A stretch of DNA of 37,032 bases from Fragilaria radians (GCA_900642245.1 CAAAJI010000062.1:114227-151258), one strand, 5' to 3'. Counted from the first letter of the stretch, positions 1-10,300 are shown. Numbers and translations: made by a program. Notes: generated by a model not told the origin, from the sequence alone.

Positions 1-199
1 GTTTTTGATAGGCTGTTTTAACCGCACTATTAGCTTAATTATCTAACCTATAGGTTTAGTTAGTGCGTTGAATATTTGATGTTGGACCTTATTGTCTAAT
101 CCAATTGTTTAAGTAAACATATTTCAGTTTCCTTAAGTAATTCTTAAGGTAAACTATTCTGCGGTTAGTGGGTTCAAACCTCACTAATATGTTTCCTTT
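1..199. repeat. Foldback-rich flank of copia remnant
   Basis: No gene is visible. The stretch is dense in inverted repeats: CGCACTA at 23-29 with TAGTGCG at 61-67 around the palindrome AACCTATAGGTT (45-56); CCTTAAG/CTTAAGG at 131-149 with a 5-nt loop, extendable by AGTTT/AAACT with one bulge; GTGGG/CTCAC with a 7-nt TTCAAAC loop at 168-184; and AACATATT (116-123) opposite AATATGTT (186-193). The 168-184 hairpin has the exact geometry of a tRNA T-arm, but no D-arm can be placed, so I do not call a tRNA. Confidence 0.5.
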
Positions 200-2146
200 T
201 ATTCTTTGCAGTCCGCATATTGCAAGTGGAGCCTGTGGGCACTACTGCAATTCAACAAAGGGTCTGGTCAATATTGAAGAAATCAACGAGAGTGTCATTG
301 TGGGTAACGGCAAAAGTGTGACGGCAAGTAAGGTTGGAAGTCTGAAATGTCGTATAATTCAAGTTGATGGATCTGAATTCGAATTCACCCTAAATGAAGT
401 TAAATATGTTCCGGAATTGTGGGTTAACTTGTTTAGTATTAACAAGGCATTAAAAAAGGGATACACGCTCAGCAATAAAGGGATATCCATTTGTCTGTCA
501 AAGGGAGCTGTTTCTGTAACATTTGACAGAATGCTAAGGACTGCAAATGGCTCTGTTTCCGCGAATAAATTGTGCATTGACGAGTCCCCTGTTGCTTACA
601 ATACAATCAGCAATTTTAGACCTGGAAAGAGCATCAATATCAATGATTTTCACAAGAAGTTAGGACATTGTGGGTCTGATAGATTGCAGAAGACTGCTAA
701 GATCCACAGTTTAAGATTAAGTGGCGAATTTGAGACGTGTGAAGAATGTGCCAGATGTTCACTCTATTGACGGATCTGAAGATTACTGGTATCAATATCA
801 AATATATCCGTTGTGACGATTCTGGTGAAAATAAGGCATTTTACAATGCTTGTCGTGCAAAAGGATACAACATTAAGTTTGAGTTCTCAGGTCCAAGAAC
901 TCCTCAGCAAAACGGAAAGGTGGAACGGATGTTTCAAACATTCTATGGCAGGATTAGAGCCATGTTAAATCATGCAGGATTTGAGAATGGCAGAAGGTCT
1001 GGTATTTGGGCTGAATGTGCAAGAACAATAACTTTCCTTTCTAATATAACGGCAAGTAAAACAAAGGAGAAGTGCCCCTATCAGTTATTGTTTGGGAGCA
1101 AGCCTAAACTACCGTCAAGATTTAGGATATTCGGAGAAATTGGCGTGGTAACAACCAAGGATAATGTCCAAGGGAAGCTAAAGAATCGAGGGACAGCTTG
1201 TATTTTTTTGTGGGCTACTCAGTAGACCATGCTAATGATGTATATCGAGTGTTTAATTTCAACACTAAACGAATTATTCATTACAGAGATGTGGTCTGGT
1301 TGGGAAAGAGTTACAAGAATTGGATGATTACTAATTGCAGCATTCAACCAAGAAGCAAACAACCCTGAAGGGATTCAAGTTATTTAAGATAAGGATCAGA
1401 ACATCAAAAGAAAAGTATATCGGCAATTGAAGCAGCTAGAAAGTAGCTTTAATCCTGAAGAATCGAAGATTGTTAAAGATATTGAGCAAGGAAGGGACAT
1501 CATCCTTGACCAAGCCAACATTGCTCTGTTTAGTGGAAACATTCAAGTTGAACCTACCACTTTTGATCAAGCTTGGAATCATGCTGACCCCAAGGACCGA
1601 GATAATTCGAGAATTGCAATTAAGAAAGAGTTTAAAAATATGGAAAGTAAGAAGGTTTGGGAAATTATCCAGAAAGAAGACATTCCAGAAGGGAGAAGAA
1701 CCATTAAAAACAAATGGATTTTTAAGATCATGCGAAACGGCATTTTTAGAGCAAGACTTGTTGCCTGTGGATACAGCTAAGTTCCAGGCATTGACTTCAA
1801 TGAAAGTTTTGCTCTTGTGATCAACAATGTAAGGTTTAGAATTATGCTGGTTTCTAAACTAATTTGGCTTCTTCAAGCATCAATCATCGACGTAGAAACT
1901 GCATTCTTTCATGGTGAACTTCAAGAGGAAATTTATATGAATGTTCCTGATGGTTTGGGAATTGATACTAATTATTGCTTGAAACTTAATAAGACTATCT
2001 ATGTCTTGGTTCAAAGCGCAAGAGAGTTCTATAAAAAGTTAATTTTGGTCCTAAAATCTATCGGTTTCAAGGAAAATAAATCAGATCCTTGTTTTAGGTT
2101 ATCCATTAGGAATATTATTTATTCGAGATTGTGTGGTCAGAGATAG
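200..2146 (+). pseudogene. Decayed Ty1/copia pol (PR-IN-RT fragment)
   Basis: Reads in order through a retropepsin-like region (from about 215), a GAG-pre-integrase zinc region (FHKKLGH then CEECA, about 645-755), the second half of an integrase core (IRCDDSGEN and TPQQNGKVE, about 800-935), the integrase-RT linker and the N-terminal part of RVT_2 (1427-2146). Lesions: the protease Asp is replaced (ASGA where DSGA is usual); the integrase segment holding the first catalytic Asp is deleted near 755; a frameshift sits near 1210; a TAA at 1778-1780 interrupts the RT frame, which continues beyond; the RT ends at 2146 before the YVDD box. Same family as the minus-strand pieces at 10300-11460 and 12888-13160. 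Non-functional; the domain calls are secure, the exact ends are not. Confidence 0.85.
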
Positions 2147-2181
2147 TTCCAGACTTTTAAATCAGTAATCACAACTTTCAA

Positions 2182-2315
2182 GTGCAACGTTTGTTGACCT
2201 TTACTTTCATCTGTTTGATCAACTGAATAGAAGATTTTCTAACAGCCGTATGTTAACAAGTCTTCTATTCAGACAATGAAAGATGAAGAGGATTGAAAGC
2301 AAACGTAAGTTGCAC
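2182..2315. repeat. Small imperfect foldback (MITE-like)
   Basis: GTGCAAC at 2182-2188 faces GTTGCAC at 2309-2315, and TGAATAGAAGA at 2224-2234 faces TCTTCTATTCA at 2261-2271. GTTTG/CAAAC segments lie between. This makes a stem of about 55 nt per arm with a 26-nt loop. No coding content; it could be a small non-autonomous element or a rearranged piece of LTR. Confidence 0.45.
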
Positions 2316-2539
2316 TAATATTTATGATAACTAAATTTTATCTTTACCTAATTGCTGACACACTCATTTGCTGACTCACACAGTTCATCAATTATAAATA
2401 TCCCTAGTGGATAACCTAAACATATAAAAACTAATTGTTTTTAATGAATGTAAGGGATATCTCTAATACTCTTACTAGACCAAAACGTTCATTCACTCCT
2501 AAAGTCTTCAATACTCCCATGAAATTTCAATCCGTGCCT

Positions 2540-2878
2540 TTCTTAACTTACGTTCTAATTGAAAATATCAGAATCATTGTCACTGGATTTTATGAGTTCA
2601 ATTTTTACGATTCCGTCTTTCATATTCTCGCGAACAAAGTGATACCTAGTATCAACATGCCGGCTTCAGGAATTTTGAGTCATAAACATAGCCCCAGCAT
2701 TATCAGTTTTCACCCCAATTGGAAGTTCTACCTCAATTCCAACATCAAAAGGGATGAAGTAGATGAAGCTGATCTCCTTGACGGCTTCAGACATGGCAAC
2801 ATATTCAGCTTTGCTGCTGGATGCCTCTTTGCGCCTTGGAACGCCAACAAACAGGTACGCTTGCAAATATACAATCAA
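2540..2878 (-). pseudogene. Copia RNase H fragment
   Basis: The minus strand encodes the C-terminal copia RNase H: SSSKAEYVAMSEAV (about 2815-2775), KTDNAGA, and, after a frameshift near 2665, HVDTRYHFVRE. The frame then meets a TAG near 2555, where related elements continue with a short K-rich tail. It is joined directly at its upstream side to a gag remnant, so protease, integrase and reverse transcriptase are missing. Non-functional. Confidence 0.8.
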
Positions 2879-2879
2879 T

Positions 2880-3510
2880 AAATTCCTCCAGTCGTATTAC
2901 CACCGTTATTACCGCCATTTTGGTTTCCTCGATTATTGCATTGGAATGACGTATGCCCAATCGCTTTCCGCAATTTCTGCATTTGCCTATAAATTGACCG
3001 CTATAAAACCGGCATTCCTTCTGAATTGTCTCCATTATCTTTGTTTGAATTATTATTTAATCTTTCAAACTGCAAACTCAACTCTTCTCTGCTTTCACCA
3101 ACAGTTAAGGGGTTTTCAACATCTCTAATTCTTCTCTCTAGTAAAACCACTTGTAAATCATAATCTGACGTGAGATTGTTAAGCACATGGATCATAAATT
3201 GCCTTTCCGAGTATCTTCAAGTATGACAAATATATCTTCCAAATGCGTGAACCAAACTTCAGGATCCTCACCTTTCTTTAATATAGAGTCCTTGAATTGC
3301 TTGTCTAACTTGACCATGGATGGAGCTGACATAGGTTTGTGCTTGTTTTTAAGTTTATCCCAAGCCATTGCCGCATTGCCATCATGATAATCTTTGGTCT
3401 TACATCCTTTCACAACATTAAATGCAATCTTTCCGATACTGGTCTTGACATCAATGGATAGCAAAAGTACTTTGTAACCAAAATCTTTTATCAAAGCCTT
3501 TTTTCGACTT
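2880..3510 (-). pseudogene. Copia gag fragment
   Basis: The minus strand carries a copia gag (UBN2-type) in three broken frames. From 3494 it reads LLLSID, AFNVVKGCKTKDYHDGN, AMAWDKLKNKHKP and EVWFTHLEDIF; it continues from 3195 (MIHVLNNLTSDYD) and then from 3035 into a damaged CCHC zinc knuckle (CRNCGKRLGIRHS). The frame shifts fall near 3190 and 3020. Immediately downstream comes RNase H, with the whole of PR-IN-RT lost. The gag start is upstream of 3494 and is not resolved. Confidence 0.8.
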
Positions 3511-3587
3511 TATAACAACTGTACCAACAAGTATTTTCCAATATTGCTTCTTGAATTATTCTTATTTTCCACCCGATACTTAAGGCA

Positions 3588-3788
3588 TGCTAAAACACTC
3601 TAGTTACAATTAACAAAATAGTTTTGACGTAGAAAGAATTAATAAACTTAAAAGTAGATAAACTAGTCTAATCTCGATTGATATCCTCACATTTCTAGAG
3701 ATATCCAAATCAGTCGTTAATCGGAAAATTTCTTTCCTACAACAATACTGGTACCGCTTCTACTAGTAGCCACGTATCGACTTCGACA
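3588..3788 (-). repeat. 3' LTR of the complete copia element
   Basis: 201 bp, TG...CA. It differs from the partner at 8107-8307 at seven sites. Four of them (3628, 3675, 3755, 3784) are CG here and TG in the partner. The left flank AGGCA (3583-3587) is the target-site duplication. Confidence 0.95.
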
Positions 3789-3816
3789 CCCTCCTTAAAT
3801 TTTTCGCTTCACTTTT

Positions 3817-4482
3817 TCAAACTAAATTCCCACTAAATACCAAAGAATGTTTCTTGAACAAATCAATGCTCAAGTTCTTAGTGAACAAGTCACTAGGATT
3901 ACTCTTGGATGATATCCATTCAATCTTCACCATGTTCTTCTCCTTCGCTTCGCGAAGAAAAAGATAGCAAACATCGATATGGCAAGTCCGACCTCCAACG
4001 CTCCAATTGTTGATTAAATCCTTAGCACCCTTGTTATCCATCTGCAACACCATCGGCAATTTAACACTAATTTTGATCGATTCAAGTACTTTTTTCACAT
4101 ACAGCATTTCCTGATAACAGTGCGTTGCAGCCACCAATTCAGCTTCAGTCACCGAAAGCGTTACCACCTCCTGCATCTTACTTTTGGCAGCTACAGGTGC
4201 TCCATTTAGAAATACAATATATCCTGTAAGACTTCTTCTGGTTTTGATGTCTTTTGAATAATCCAAATCAGATACAACTACTATATTGACTTCATTTTCT
4301 TCCTCATTTTCATTCCAAATTCCAGTCGGTTTCAATGTCCACCCAATATCTTCGTAGCTAACACAGAAATTCATCACTCTCTCCATTGCTAATTGATGAC
4401 TAATTTGTGGTTTTGTAGTAAATTTTGATAATTCTCTAACCAAATTCCCAATTTCAGGTCTCCACCATCGTGTTAGATACAA
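3817..4482 (-). pseudogene. Copia RT C-terminus and RNase H
   Basis: Encodes the tail of RVT_2 and the RNase H of the complete element: TRWWRPEI at the start, then SDLDYSKDIKTRRSLTGY, SVTEAELVAA, QMDNKGA, HIDVCYLFLRE and SSKSNPSDLFTKNL. It is in frame with the RT segment upstream, separated only by a TGA at 4489-4491. The stop at 3817 lies 28 bp before the 3' LTR, so this is the natural polyprotein C-terminus. Confidence 0.9.
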
Positions 4483-4488
4483 TAATTT

Positions 4489-5391
4489 TCACACACCTGC
4501 CTGATATTTCTTTTTCTCTTTTTCTGGAACTATATCTCCATCATTCCCAGCTTGTAGACATTGACCTGCTGGAGCCGGTGTACTTACATGTTTGAAACCA
4601 GCACCGAATTCATTGATTAAACTCTTAATTAAAGTAGGTTGCGTAAATTTCACCAATTTTTCCTTTTCATTCATTTCAACTTTGCATCCAACGTATTCCT
4701 TAACAAATCCAACATCCTTGCATTCAAAATACTCCATCATCCAATTCTTTTCTCTAATTATATCTGAAATAGAGCCAAAGAAAATACAATCATCGACCCA
4801 CGACAAACAGACAATTTTTTGTCCACTTACATTTTTATAATAACAACATGGGTCACCGTCACTTCTTGTAAATCCTGTTGCCATTAAAGCTCTCAATAAC
4901 TCGGTCCAAAACGCTTGTGCTGCTTGTTTTAGGCCATAGATGGTTCGGTTCAACTTCAATACCTGCAATTCCTTGTAGAATTCTTCAAAACCTTGCGGGA
5001 TCTTTAAAAATAACTCCTCTCCTTTACCAAATCTTCCATTTAAAAATGCTCCTTTAACATCTATAACATATCCTTTCCATCCTGCTAACATTGCCAGTGT
5101 GAACATTACTCTAATTGTTGTGTCATTAGTTACCGGAGATGAGGTAGAAGAGCTGTCATAGTGCAATCCATCTAACTGTTCAAATCCACGGGCATTAATC
5201 CTGGCTCTATAGCTTCCATTTGGTTTTTTCTTCATCGCCCAGGTTGTAGTTAAAACTTTGTCGGTTGTCTTGAGTGTATTTTTGTCAACAGCAGTCCAAA
5301 CCCCACTTTTAACCATCCTATCATGCTCCTCCTGAACGGCTTTAATCCACTCCTTTTTATCCCTTGATTGCATTGCTTCCTTATATTTCAT
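4489..5391 (-). pseudogene. Copia reverse transcriptase (RVT_2)
   Basis: A 300-codon segment of RVT_2. It shows YRARINARGF (residues 61-70), VIDVKGAFLNG with the first catalytic Asp at 111, TIYGLKQA (150-157), and the catalytic box SWVDDC with Asp 200 and 201, where the usual Tyr before VDD is Trp. Both neighbours lie in the same frame and are cut off only by stop codons (TAA at 5401-5403 upstream, TGA at 4489-4491 downstream). The catalytic residues are intact; the polyprotein is not. Confidence 0.92.
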
Positions 5392-5400
5392 AACATGAAG

Positions 5401-5849
5401 TTACTCCGTTGACATTATAAATGCATATTCATCCATGGTTTCATCATTGTCAACTCCAATTTTAACAAATTCATCGTATCTTGCTGGCGGACGTACTGAT
5501 CTTCCATATCTGGTGGTTGTCGCTTGTTCTCCACCCTTATCTATATCTTCATCACCTTTTCCAGTATTGTCTTCAGCAGCATCATCAAACGGTGCACTTA
5601 CCAAATCCTCCACATTTTCATCACTATCGCTGTTGTTGTTCTGATCATCATCTGATCTGACACTTTATCCTCCAAATTTTCAGAAATTCTACTGATTCCT
5701 TCAGTATAGTTGATACGTACGTTGTCATTCCGATCAAAAAACATTTTATCTAACCACCAAATGTCCCTGGTTATACGTACCCTCCTTGACCTAGAATCCC
5801 ACATATAATAAGTATCTCCAACATGGGTTGTAGAGTACCCTACAAACAT
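5401..5849 (-). pseudogene. Copia integrase-RT linker
   Basis: Carries the post-integrase segment MFVGYSTTHVGDTYYMWD, RITRDIWWLDKMFF and an acidic linker rich in Asp/Glu, then TRYGRSVRPPARYDEF, the usual run-up to copia RT. A frameshift falls near 5640, and a TAA at 5401-5403 ends the segment in frame with the RT. Confidence 0.85.
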
Positions 5850-5858
5850 ACATGTGTA

Positions 5859-7409
5859 TCAATGATCATCAAGTTTAGTATGACTTCTGGTCCTCAACTT
5901 AACTGTTCCAGCTTCTCCCCAGGTCCTTAAATGTTCTAAATATTTAGGAACTTTACCATCCCAATGGGCATATCGAGTATTGATTTTGTCGTCTATTTTA
6001 ATTATGGACATACCATCAAGAAGAGTTGCCGTCTTAAACGCCTCCCTCCATAACATAAATCTGAATTCTCTCGGAACGTTCGCGGCATTCAGCATAGCCC
6101 TTCCACAACTAGCTATAGTATAAAATGCCACTTCGGCCAAACTGTTACGTTGCGGAGTATCACGTCCAGTGTACTCAAATTTTATACCCATTTTCCAATC
6201 AGAACTGTTCATGCGATTCTCTAGGGCCTTATTTTCTCCGCCATCATCGCATCGGATAATCCTTAAGTCTTTTCCTGAATTTTTCAAATTCTGTACCAGC
6301 TGACACGTAGGTTCTACCATCCCATTTTTAGATGCAAAAAAATCCGAAAATTTTATTTTTGTCCGTTCATCAACAATTATTCTCCAGTATGGTTTCGACG
6401 TAGGATCTTCGTAGTCGTGGTTTTTTACAGAGCTTATATCAAGGTGAATTCGTCCATTTTGCATGGAATCAGACCTTTTTGATGTCTTGACAATGATGTT
6501 CTTTTGTCGGGCTTTCCCCTCTGCACATGCTTTGCACAACTCGTACGATCCGGTAAGTGTCCATCCTAACTGCTTTGCAATTTGTTTTGTCTTCTGAAAA
6601 GACATGTGGCCTAACTTTCCATGAGCCTCACTTAGGGTCAATTTAACAGGTCCGGTATCTTGAATTCCGCTGCAAAATTCATCATCCCTCACGATTCGAA
6701 CGCCATATAATACACCATTTTTAGTTGGGATCCTTTGATCAAACCTTATTTCAAGGTCTCTCTTGCTGATTGCTATGTATTCATCACTACCGGTAAGTTT
6801 CCATCCCTTTTCTAGCATCTGACTGAGGCTAAATATGTTGAATCGGCCATTTTTGAGGATTGTTACTTCCTGAATTCTCACCCTTTTTACTTCATTCTTT
6901 ACAGAGATTGTTCCAATCACATCAGCTGTCTCTGTTATTTGCTCTTTGGTTCCATTTCCAATTGTTATGGTTCCTTTATCTTTGACCTTTTTAATATTTA
7001 CCAGTCCATTTCGATATGGTGTCATGTGAACTGTCGCTGCAGAGTCTGCTATCCACAATTCTTGATCGTTGATCATATCACTGCTGTCAAGAGTTCCAAG
7101 TAAGTACTCTTCTAAATTTTTAATGTTGTCAATCCCTGCTGCAGCCTTCTCACCACTATCCTCTTTGCTTGATTTAGCCACAAATCCTGGAGGTCTTTTA
7201 TCCTTGTTTGATTCCTTGAACCAGCAATCTTTGGCTAAATGCCCTTTCTTATTACAGTTTAAACACTTTTTTGAGGTACGTTTCTTGCTAGCACTGTCAC
7301 TATTGCGATTAGAGCATTTATTTGCCATGTGACCTCTCTTTCCGCAAATATAACATGCGCCATTTACAGCGGTAAGTAACACTTCTCCTTCTTCCTCTTT
7401 TCTTGTCAA
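5859..7409 (-). pseudogene. Copia zinc knuckles, protease and integrase
   Basis: A 516-codon uninterrupted segment. Two CCHC knuckles (C19-C32, C49-C62) are followed by a protease active site ADSAATVHMT (Asp122; Ala replaces the usual Gly of DSG/DTG). A GAG-pre-integrase/HHCC zinc region follows (His263, His268, Cys292, Cys295), then the integrase core with Asp324 (IHLDISS), Asp388/389 (RCDDGGEN) and Glu426 (TPQRNSLAE). It is in frame with gag upstream (TAA at 7437-7439 between them) and with the linker downstream (TGA at 5859-5861, most simply from an Arg CGA or Gly GGA codon). All integrase catalytic residues remain, so the damage is recent. Confidence 0.92.
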
Positions 7410-8051
7410 TTTTCCACGGTTTATCTGACAATAATGTTAAGTCATAACCACTTCCAGATCATGAAGAGTAAGTTGATTGCCTTTAGTGCTTTGTTCCGCT
7501 GTCAAAACAGCTTGATATTCCTGAGTTGCAACATCTAACACAACTGCAATGAGGTCCAATTCTTTGATGTCACCAATTCCATCATACTGATCTTCTATAG
7601 CTGCAAGAGTCTCAAAAAGTATAGCTGGATCACTTCCTTTTTTCATGCTAACTTGGTTTAGCTTCTGCCTCATTTCAACCTTTGAAATGATGTCATTCGG
7701 CTTGAATTTTCTGGGCCACAAGGTAAGCCCTTCCTTCAGGCCATTCTTTGGTTTTCGCCTTACTAACCAATTGCATAATGCCTTCTCTTGTGAACGCCAT
7801 TGTGAAGCTTGCCATTGCCAGATTGTTCATTTTTTAGCTTGAAATTGTTTCTTACCAGTTTTGGTTGAAAGATCAATTTCATCAAACCAGCTTGTTGGCA
7901 TATCCGGATTGGGTTTTTCTCTGATTGCCTCTGAAAAACCATTTATGTTTGCGCACGCCTTGAACTTGGTCCACCACATGGTATACTTGCTTGAGCTTCC
8001 GCCGAACGTTGGGATGCTCCCTTAATTGATTCTGGCGAGTTCGTTATCCAT
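7410..8051 (-). pseudogene. Copia gag
   Basis: Begins at ATG 8051-8049, 56 bp inside the 5' LTR, and reads FGGSSSKYTMWWTKFKA, AIREKPNPDMPTSW, ASFTMAFTREGIMQL and NDIISKVEMRQKLNQ, as in copia gag. Lesions: a TAA at codon 10, a frameshift in the A-run near 7833, a second frameshift near 7715, and the TAA at 7437-7439 before the zinc knuckles. The last part (7440-7721) is in the same frame as PR-IN, consistent with a single gag-pol reading frame in the ancestor. Confidence 0.85.
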
Positions 8052-8106
8052 TTTTTTAAGCAGCTTCAAACCAGTAACTAGGTATTCTCGAGACTACTTT
8101 GAAGTA

Positions 8107-8307
8107 TGCTAAAACACTCTAGTTACAATTAACAAAATAGTTTTGATGTAGAAAGAATTAATAAACTTAAAAGTAGATAAACTAGTCTAATCTTGATTGA
8201 TATCCTCACATTTCTAGAGATATCCAAATCAGTCGTGAATCGGAAAATTTCTTTCCTACAACAATACTGGTACTGCTTTGACTAGTAGCCACGTATCGAC
8301 TTTGACA
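8107..8307 (-). repeat. 5' LTR of the complete copia element
   Basis: 201 bp, TG...CA, 194/201 identical to 3588-3788. It should hold the element's promoter. The right flank AGGCA (8308-8312) matches the left flank of the other LTR. Confidence 0.95.
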
Positions 8308-8908
8308 AGGCAGGAGACATAAAAATAGCAACAAACAAGTTAACTAAATTCAGTAGCATTCTTTGATAACTACTCGCTTTCATTCTCATTGCTAAACCCA
8401 CTACCGTGATGCCCTGGTATATTGCTTGGCCCGTCAGAAGTGGCTCTGATCAACTTTGATTCTGCAATGGATCTAGAATGCTGAACACATTATTAACATT
8501 TACATACATTCCCTGTTGCGCCACACAAGTATCAAATAAGTAAGAACATGTAAAGCCTTTATTTGTCCTTCATAGCATTTTTGTAATTGGATATAGAAAT
8601 AGCTCTTGTGTACGTACATGGCATTGTTACAGGCTGCCAAATGATTCCGTGATTTTTCATTTCCTTGAAATCGGGACGGACCTTTGATTCCTTATTCAGC
8701 AACTGGCTGCCTTACACTTAGGTTATCAGACATAAATTTGATGCAACAGGTAACGCATATTTTAGCTTTCTAGTCATTAACATAATTCAACAGAAAAGAG
8801 TGTGAAAGAATATCAAACTGTTGTAGTTACAGAATTTGAATCCTCATTGGCAGACACATAGAAAAACATAAAGAGAAAAACTTCAGATTTTGGGGCATTC
8901 ATATATCA
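8308..8908. other. 3' flank of DUF6824-A; possible small exon
   Basis: No long frame. About 350 bp of it (8560-8908) aligns by eye with the 3' flank of DUF6824-B (about 25975-26302), so the duplication extended beyond the coding region. At 8370-8480 on the minus strand an acceptor-like TGTGTTCAG is followed by 36 open codons (HSRSIAESKLIRATSDG...NENESE) and a TAG. This could be a terminal exon of an unknown transcript, but no partner exon was found. Confidence 0.4.
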
Positions 8909-9890
8909 TCATAATTGAGTTGGTCCTTGGCACCAAATAGTTGTCGCTACCTGCGTGTACTCCTGACATGATTCAGTATTGCATGCATTTGAGATGCTAG
9001 CATCAGGGCTGATGACAATATCTAGCTGATTCTTCATACTCTCAAATGGTGGTCCATGAGCATTGGTGTGTGGACGATGAAGATAGGAGAACTTCGGTGA
9101 TGCAGTAACACATGCGGATACGCTGTATGCAGCTGTTTGAATCTCCATCGGGTTGACATTCTCACGCAACGCTGAAATGCTATTGGGAATGATATCTCTA
9201 AGCCAGAGAGATTGAAGAAATGCATGAGTTACGATGTTGTAATGGCAAATGATACTACGAGTGCACTTCAAAAACTTACCTGTGACTTGGAGTAAAAAAG
9301 TGTACGTTACACATAGGATTGTGGACATTTGAACAACTTGGACTTTGATGATTAGGATTTTCCGAAATGTTGGACCATGCTGTTTTAAAACTACAAAAAT
9401 TCAAAATGTGAGCTTGGGCTTGGGCAGGAAATGAAGAAGAGCCTTGACTATTCAACGAGATTATCTTGCTGCTATTCTGGATTGAAGTATTGATTTCTCC
9501 TTCGATGGATGCTTGTTCCTGATGTAAATCTTGACAAAACTTGGATGACAATTCCTTGTTCTTCTGGATCTTTGTACCTCTTGACCTTTGCGCAGAGATG
9601 GACAAATTTCGAGCATCTCGAAGAGCGTGACTTACTTTGGTATGAACCAAATAAGAATGAGCCTCAAACCATGTGTCACTATTCATCGACCGAACTAAAA
9701 ATCTTCTTCCTTGATTTTGGGCTTTCAGGATGAGCTCTTCTACAATTTTCTGCTTGACGGAACGAGGACTCTTCCTTTCGTAGCCTTCAACATACTTCTG
9801 TATTAGATTTCGAAAAGCGACATTGCCTGGATTCCTGTAGCAAAAGGGCCCGCGTCCAAGAAGTATATCGTCCTTTCGAATTTTCACCAT
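8909..9890 (-). CDS. DUF6824 domain protein A (two exons)
   Basis: Two exons, 9280-9890 and 8909-9197, encode 299 residues. The 82-nt intron (9198-9279) starts GTAAGT, has GTAACTCAT as a plausible branch region and ends in a pyrimidine-rich tract before CTTAG. Residues about 7-94 are a DUF6824 domain: DDILLGRGPFCYRNPGN, AFRNLIQKY, RFLVR, WFEA and a closing KVSHALRDAR. The rest is Ser/Asn/Gln-rich and ends IWCQGPTQL. The start is the ATG in GCCATGG at 9890, aligned with that of paralogue B; a further in-frame TTG upstream is not credible. DUF6824 occurs in many diatom proteins; its function is unknown and a nucleic-acid-binding or regulatory role is only a guess. Close paralogue at 26303-27317, same strand and same intron. 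Confidence 0.85.
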
Positions 9891-9925
9891 GGCTGCCACA
9901 ACCTTATTTTGACTTGTTGCTATAT

Positions 9926-9935
9926 ATTCGCGCAA
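9926..9935. promoter_or_regulatory. E2F-like site upstream of DUF6824-A
   Basis: ATTCGCGCAA lies 36 bp upstream of the ATG at 9890 and contains TTCGCGC, close to the E2F/DP core. The identical 10-mer occurs 40 bp upstream of the paralogue's ATG. A TATATA tract is adjacent (9921-9926). Confidence 0.4.
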
Positions 9936-10300
9936 AGGATTGGTATGGGTTTCCCATTCACCTTGGTGGAGTCCGCTTCAAAATGGGCTGAGTGTAACAG
10001 TGAATCAATACTGACCAATCCTGTAGAGCTCGCTCCTAAAGTTTTCATTCGGTCCCCTAACAACGGACACTTGGATGCAACGCAGCCCTAAAGACACCCG
10101 GACATTTGGATGATGACTTTATGTCAACGGTTTCCTTATTTGAGATCCGTGTCGCACAACTACGGGTGTGGTTGAAACATACATTGACGATTGTTACGGC
10201 AGTCAGACATCGATGACTTAAACCGACCGAATCGAAACCATATATCAAGGAGCAAGACTTTGCACCTCTAAAATAAACTCCCAAAATACATGGCTTGAAT
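9936..10300. other. Upstream region of DUF6824-A
   Basis: About 40 bp next to the site above still resemble the upstream of paralogue B (TTCCC.TTCACCTT). Beyond that the sequence is unique and somewhat richer in CpG. A 75-codon frame on the minus strand (10057-10284) resembles nothing I know and is probably chance. Confidence 0.35.

Larger units (their letters stand above)
3588..8307 (-). mobile_element. Structurally complete Ty1/copia LTR retrotransposon
   Basis: A 4,720-bp element on the minus strand. Two direct 201-bp LTRs (3588-3788 and 8107-8307) begin TG and end CA, and a perfect 5-bp target-site duplication AGGCA flanks it (3583-3587 and 8308-8312). A purine-rich tract (AAGGAGGG on the minus strand, 3789-3796) abuts the 3' LTR as expected for a polypurine tract. 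The order gag, CCHC knuckles, PR, IN, RT, RNase H fixes it as copia. The sequence next to the 5' LTR does not start with TGG, so the primer site is unclear; a half-tRNA primer as in some copia elements is possible. At least six lesions make it non-autonomous. The LTRs differ at 7 of 201 positions. Confidence 0.95.

Noticed and set aside
116..193. A functional tRNA gene
   Set aside because: The T-arm fits, but there is no D-arm, the acceptor stem has a mismatch and the variable region is too long. Reported only as a tRNA-like foldback.
2435..2881. 148-codon plus-strand frame
   Set aside because: Antisense to the copia RNase H remnant, whose minus-strand reading is clearly homologous. The plus-strand reading resembles nothing.
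9909..9935. Longer N-terminus for DUF6824-A from an upstream in-frame start
   Set aside because: The extension begins with TTG, not ATG, and crosses the TATATA and E2F-like promoter sequence. Paralogue B likewise aligns from the ATG in GCCATGG.
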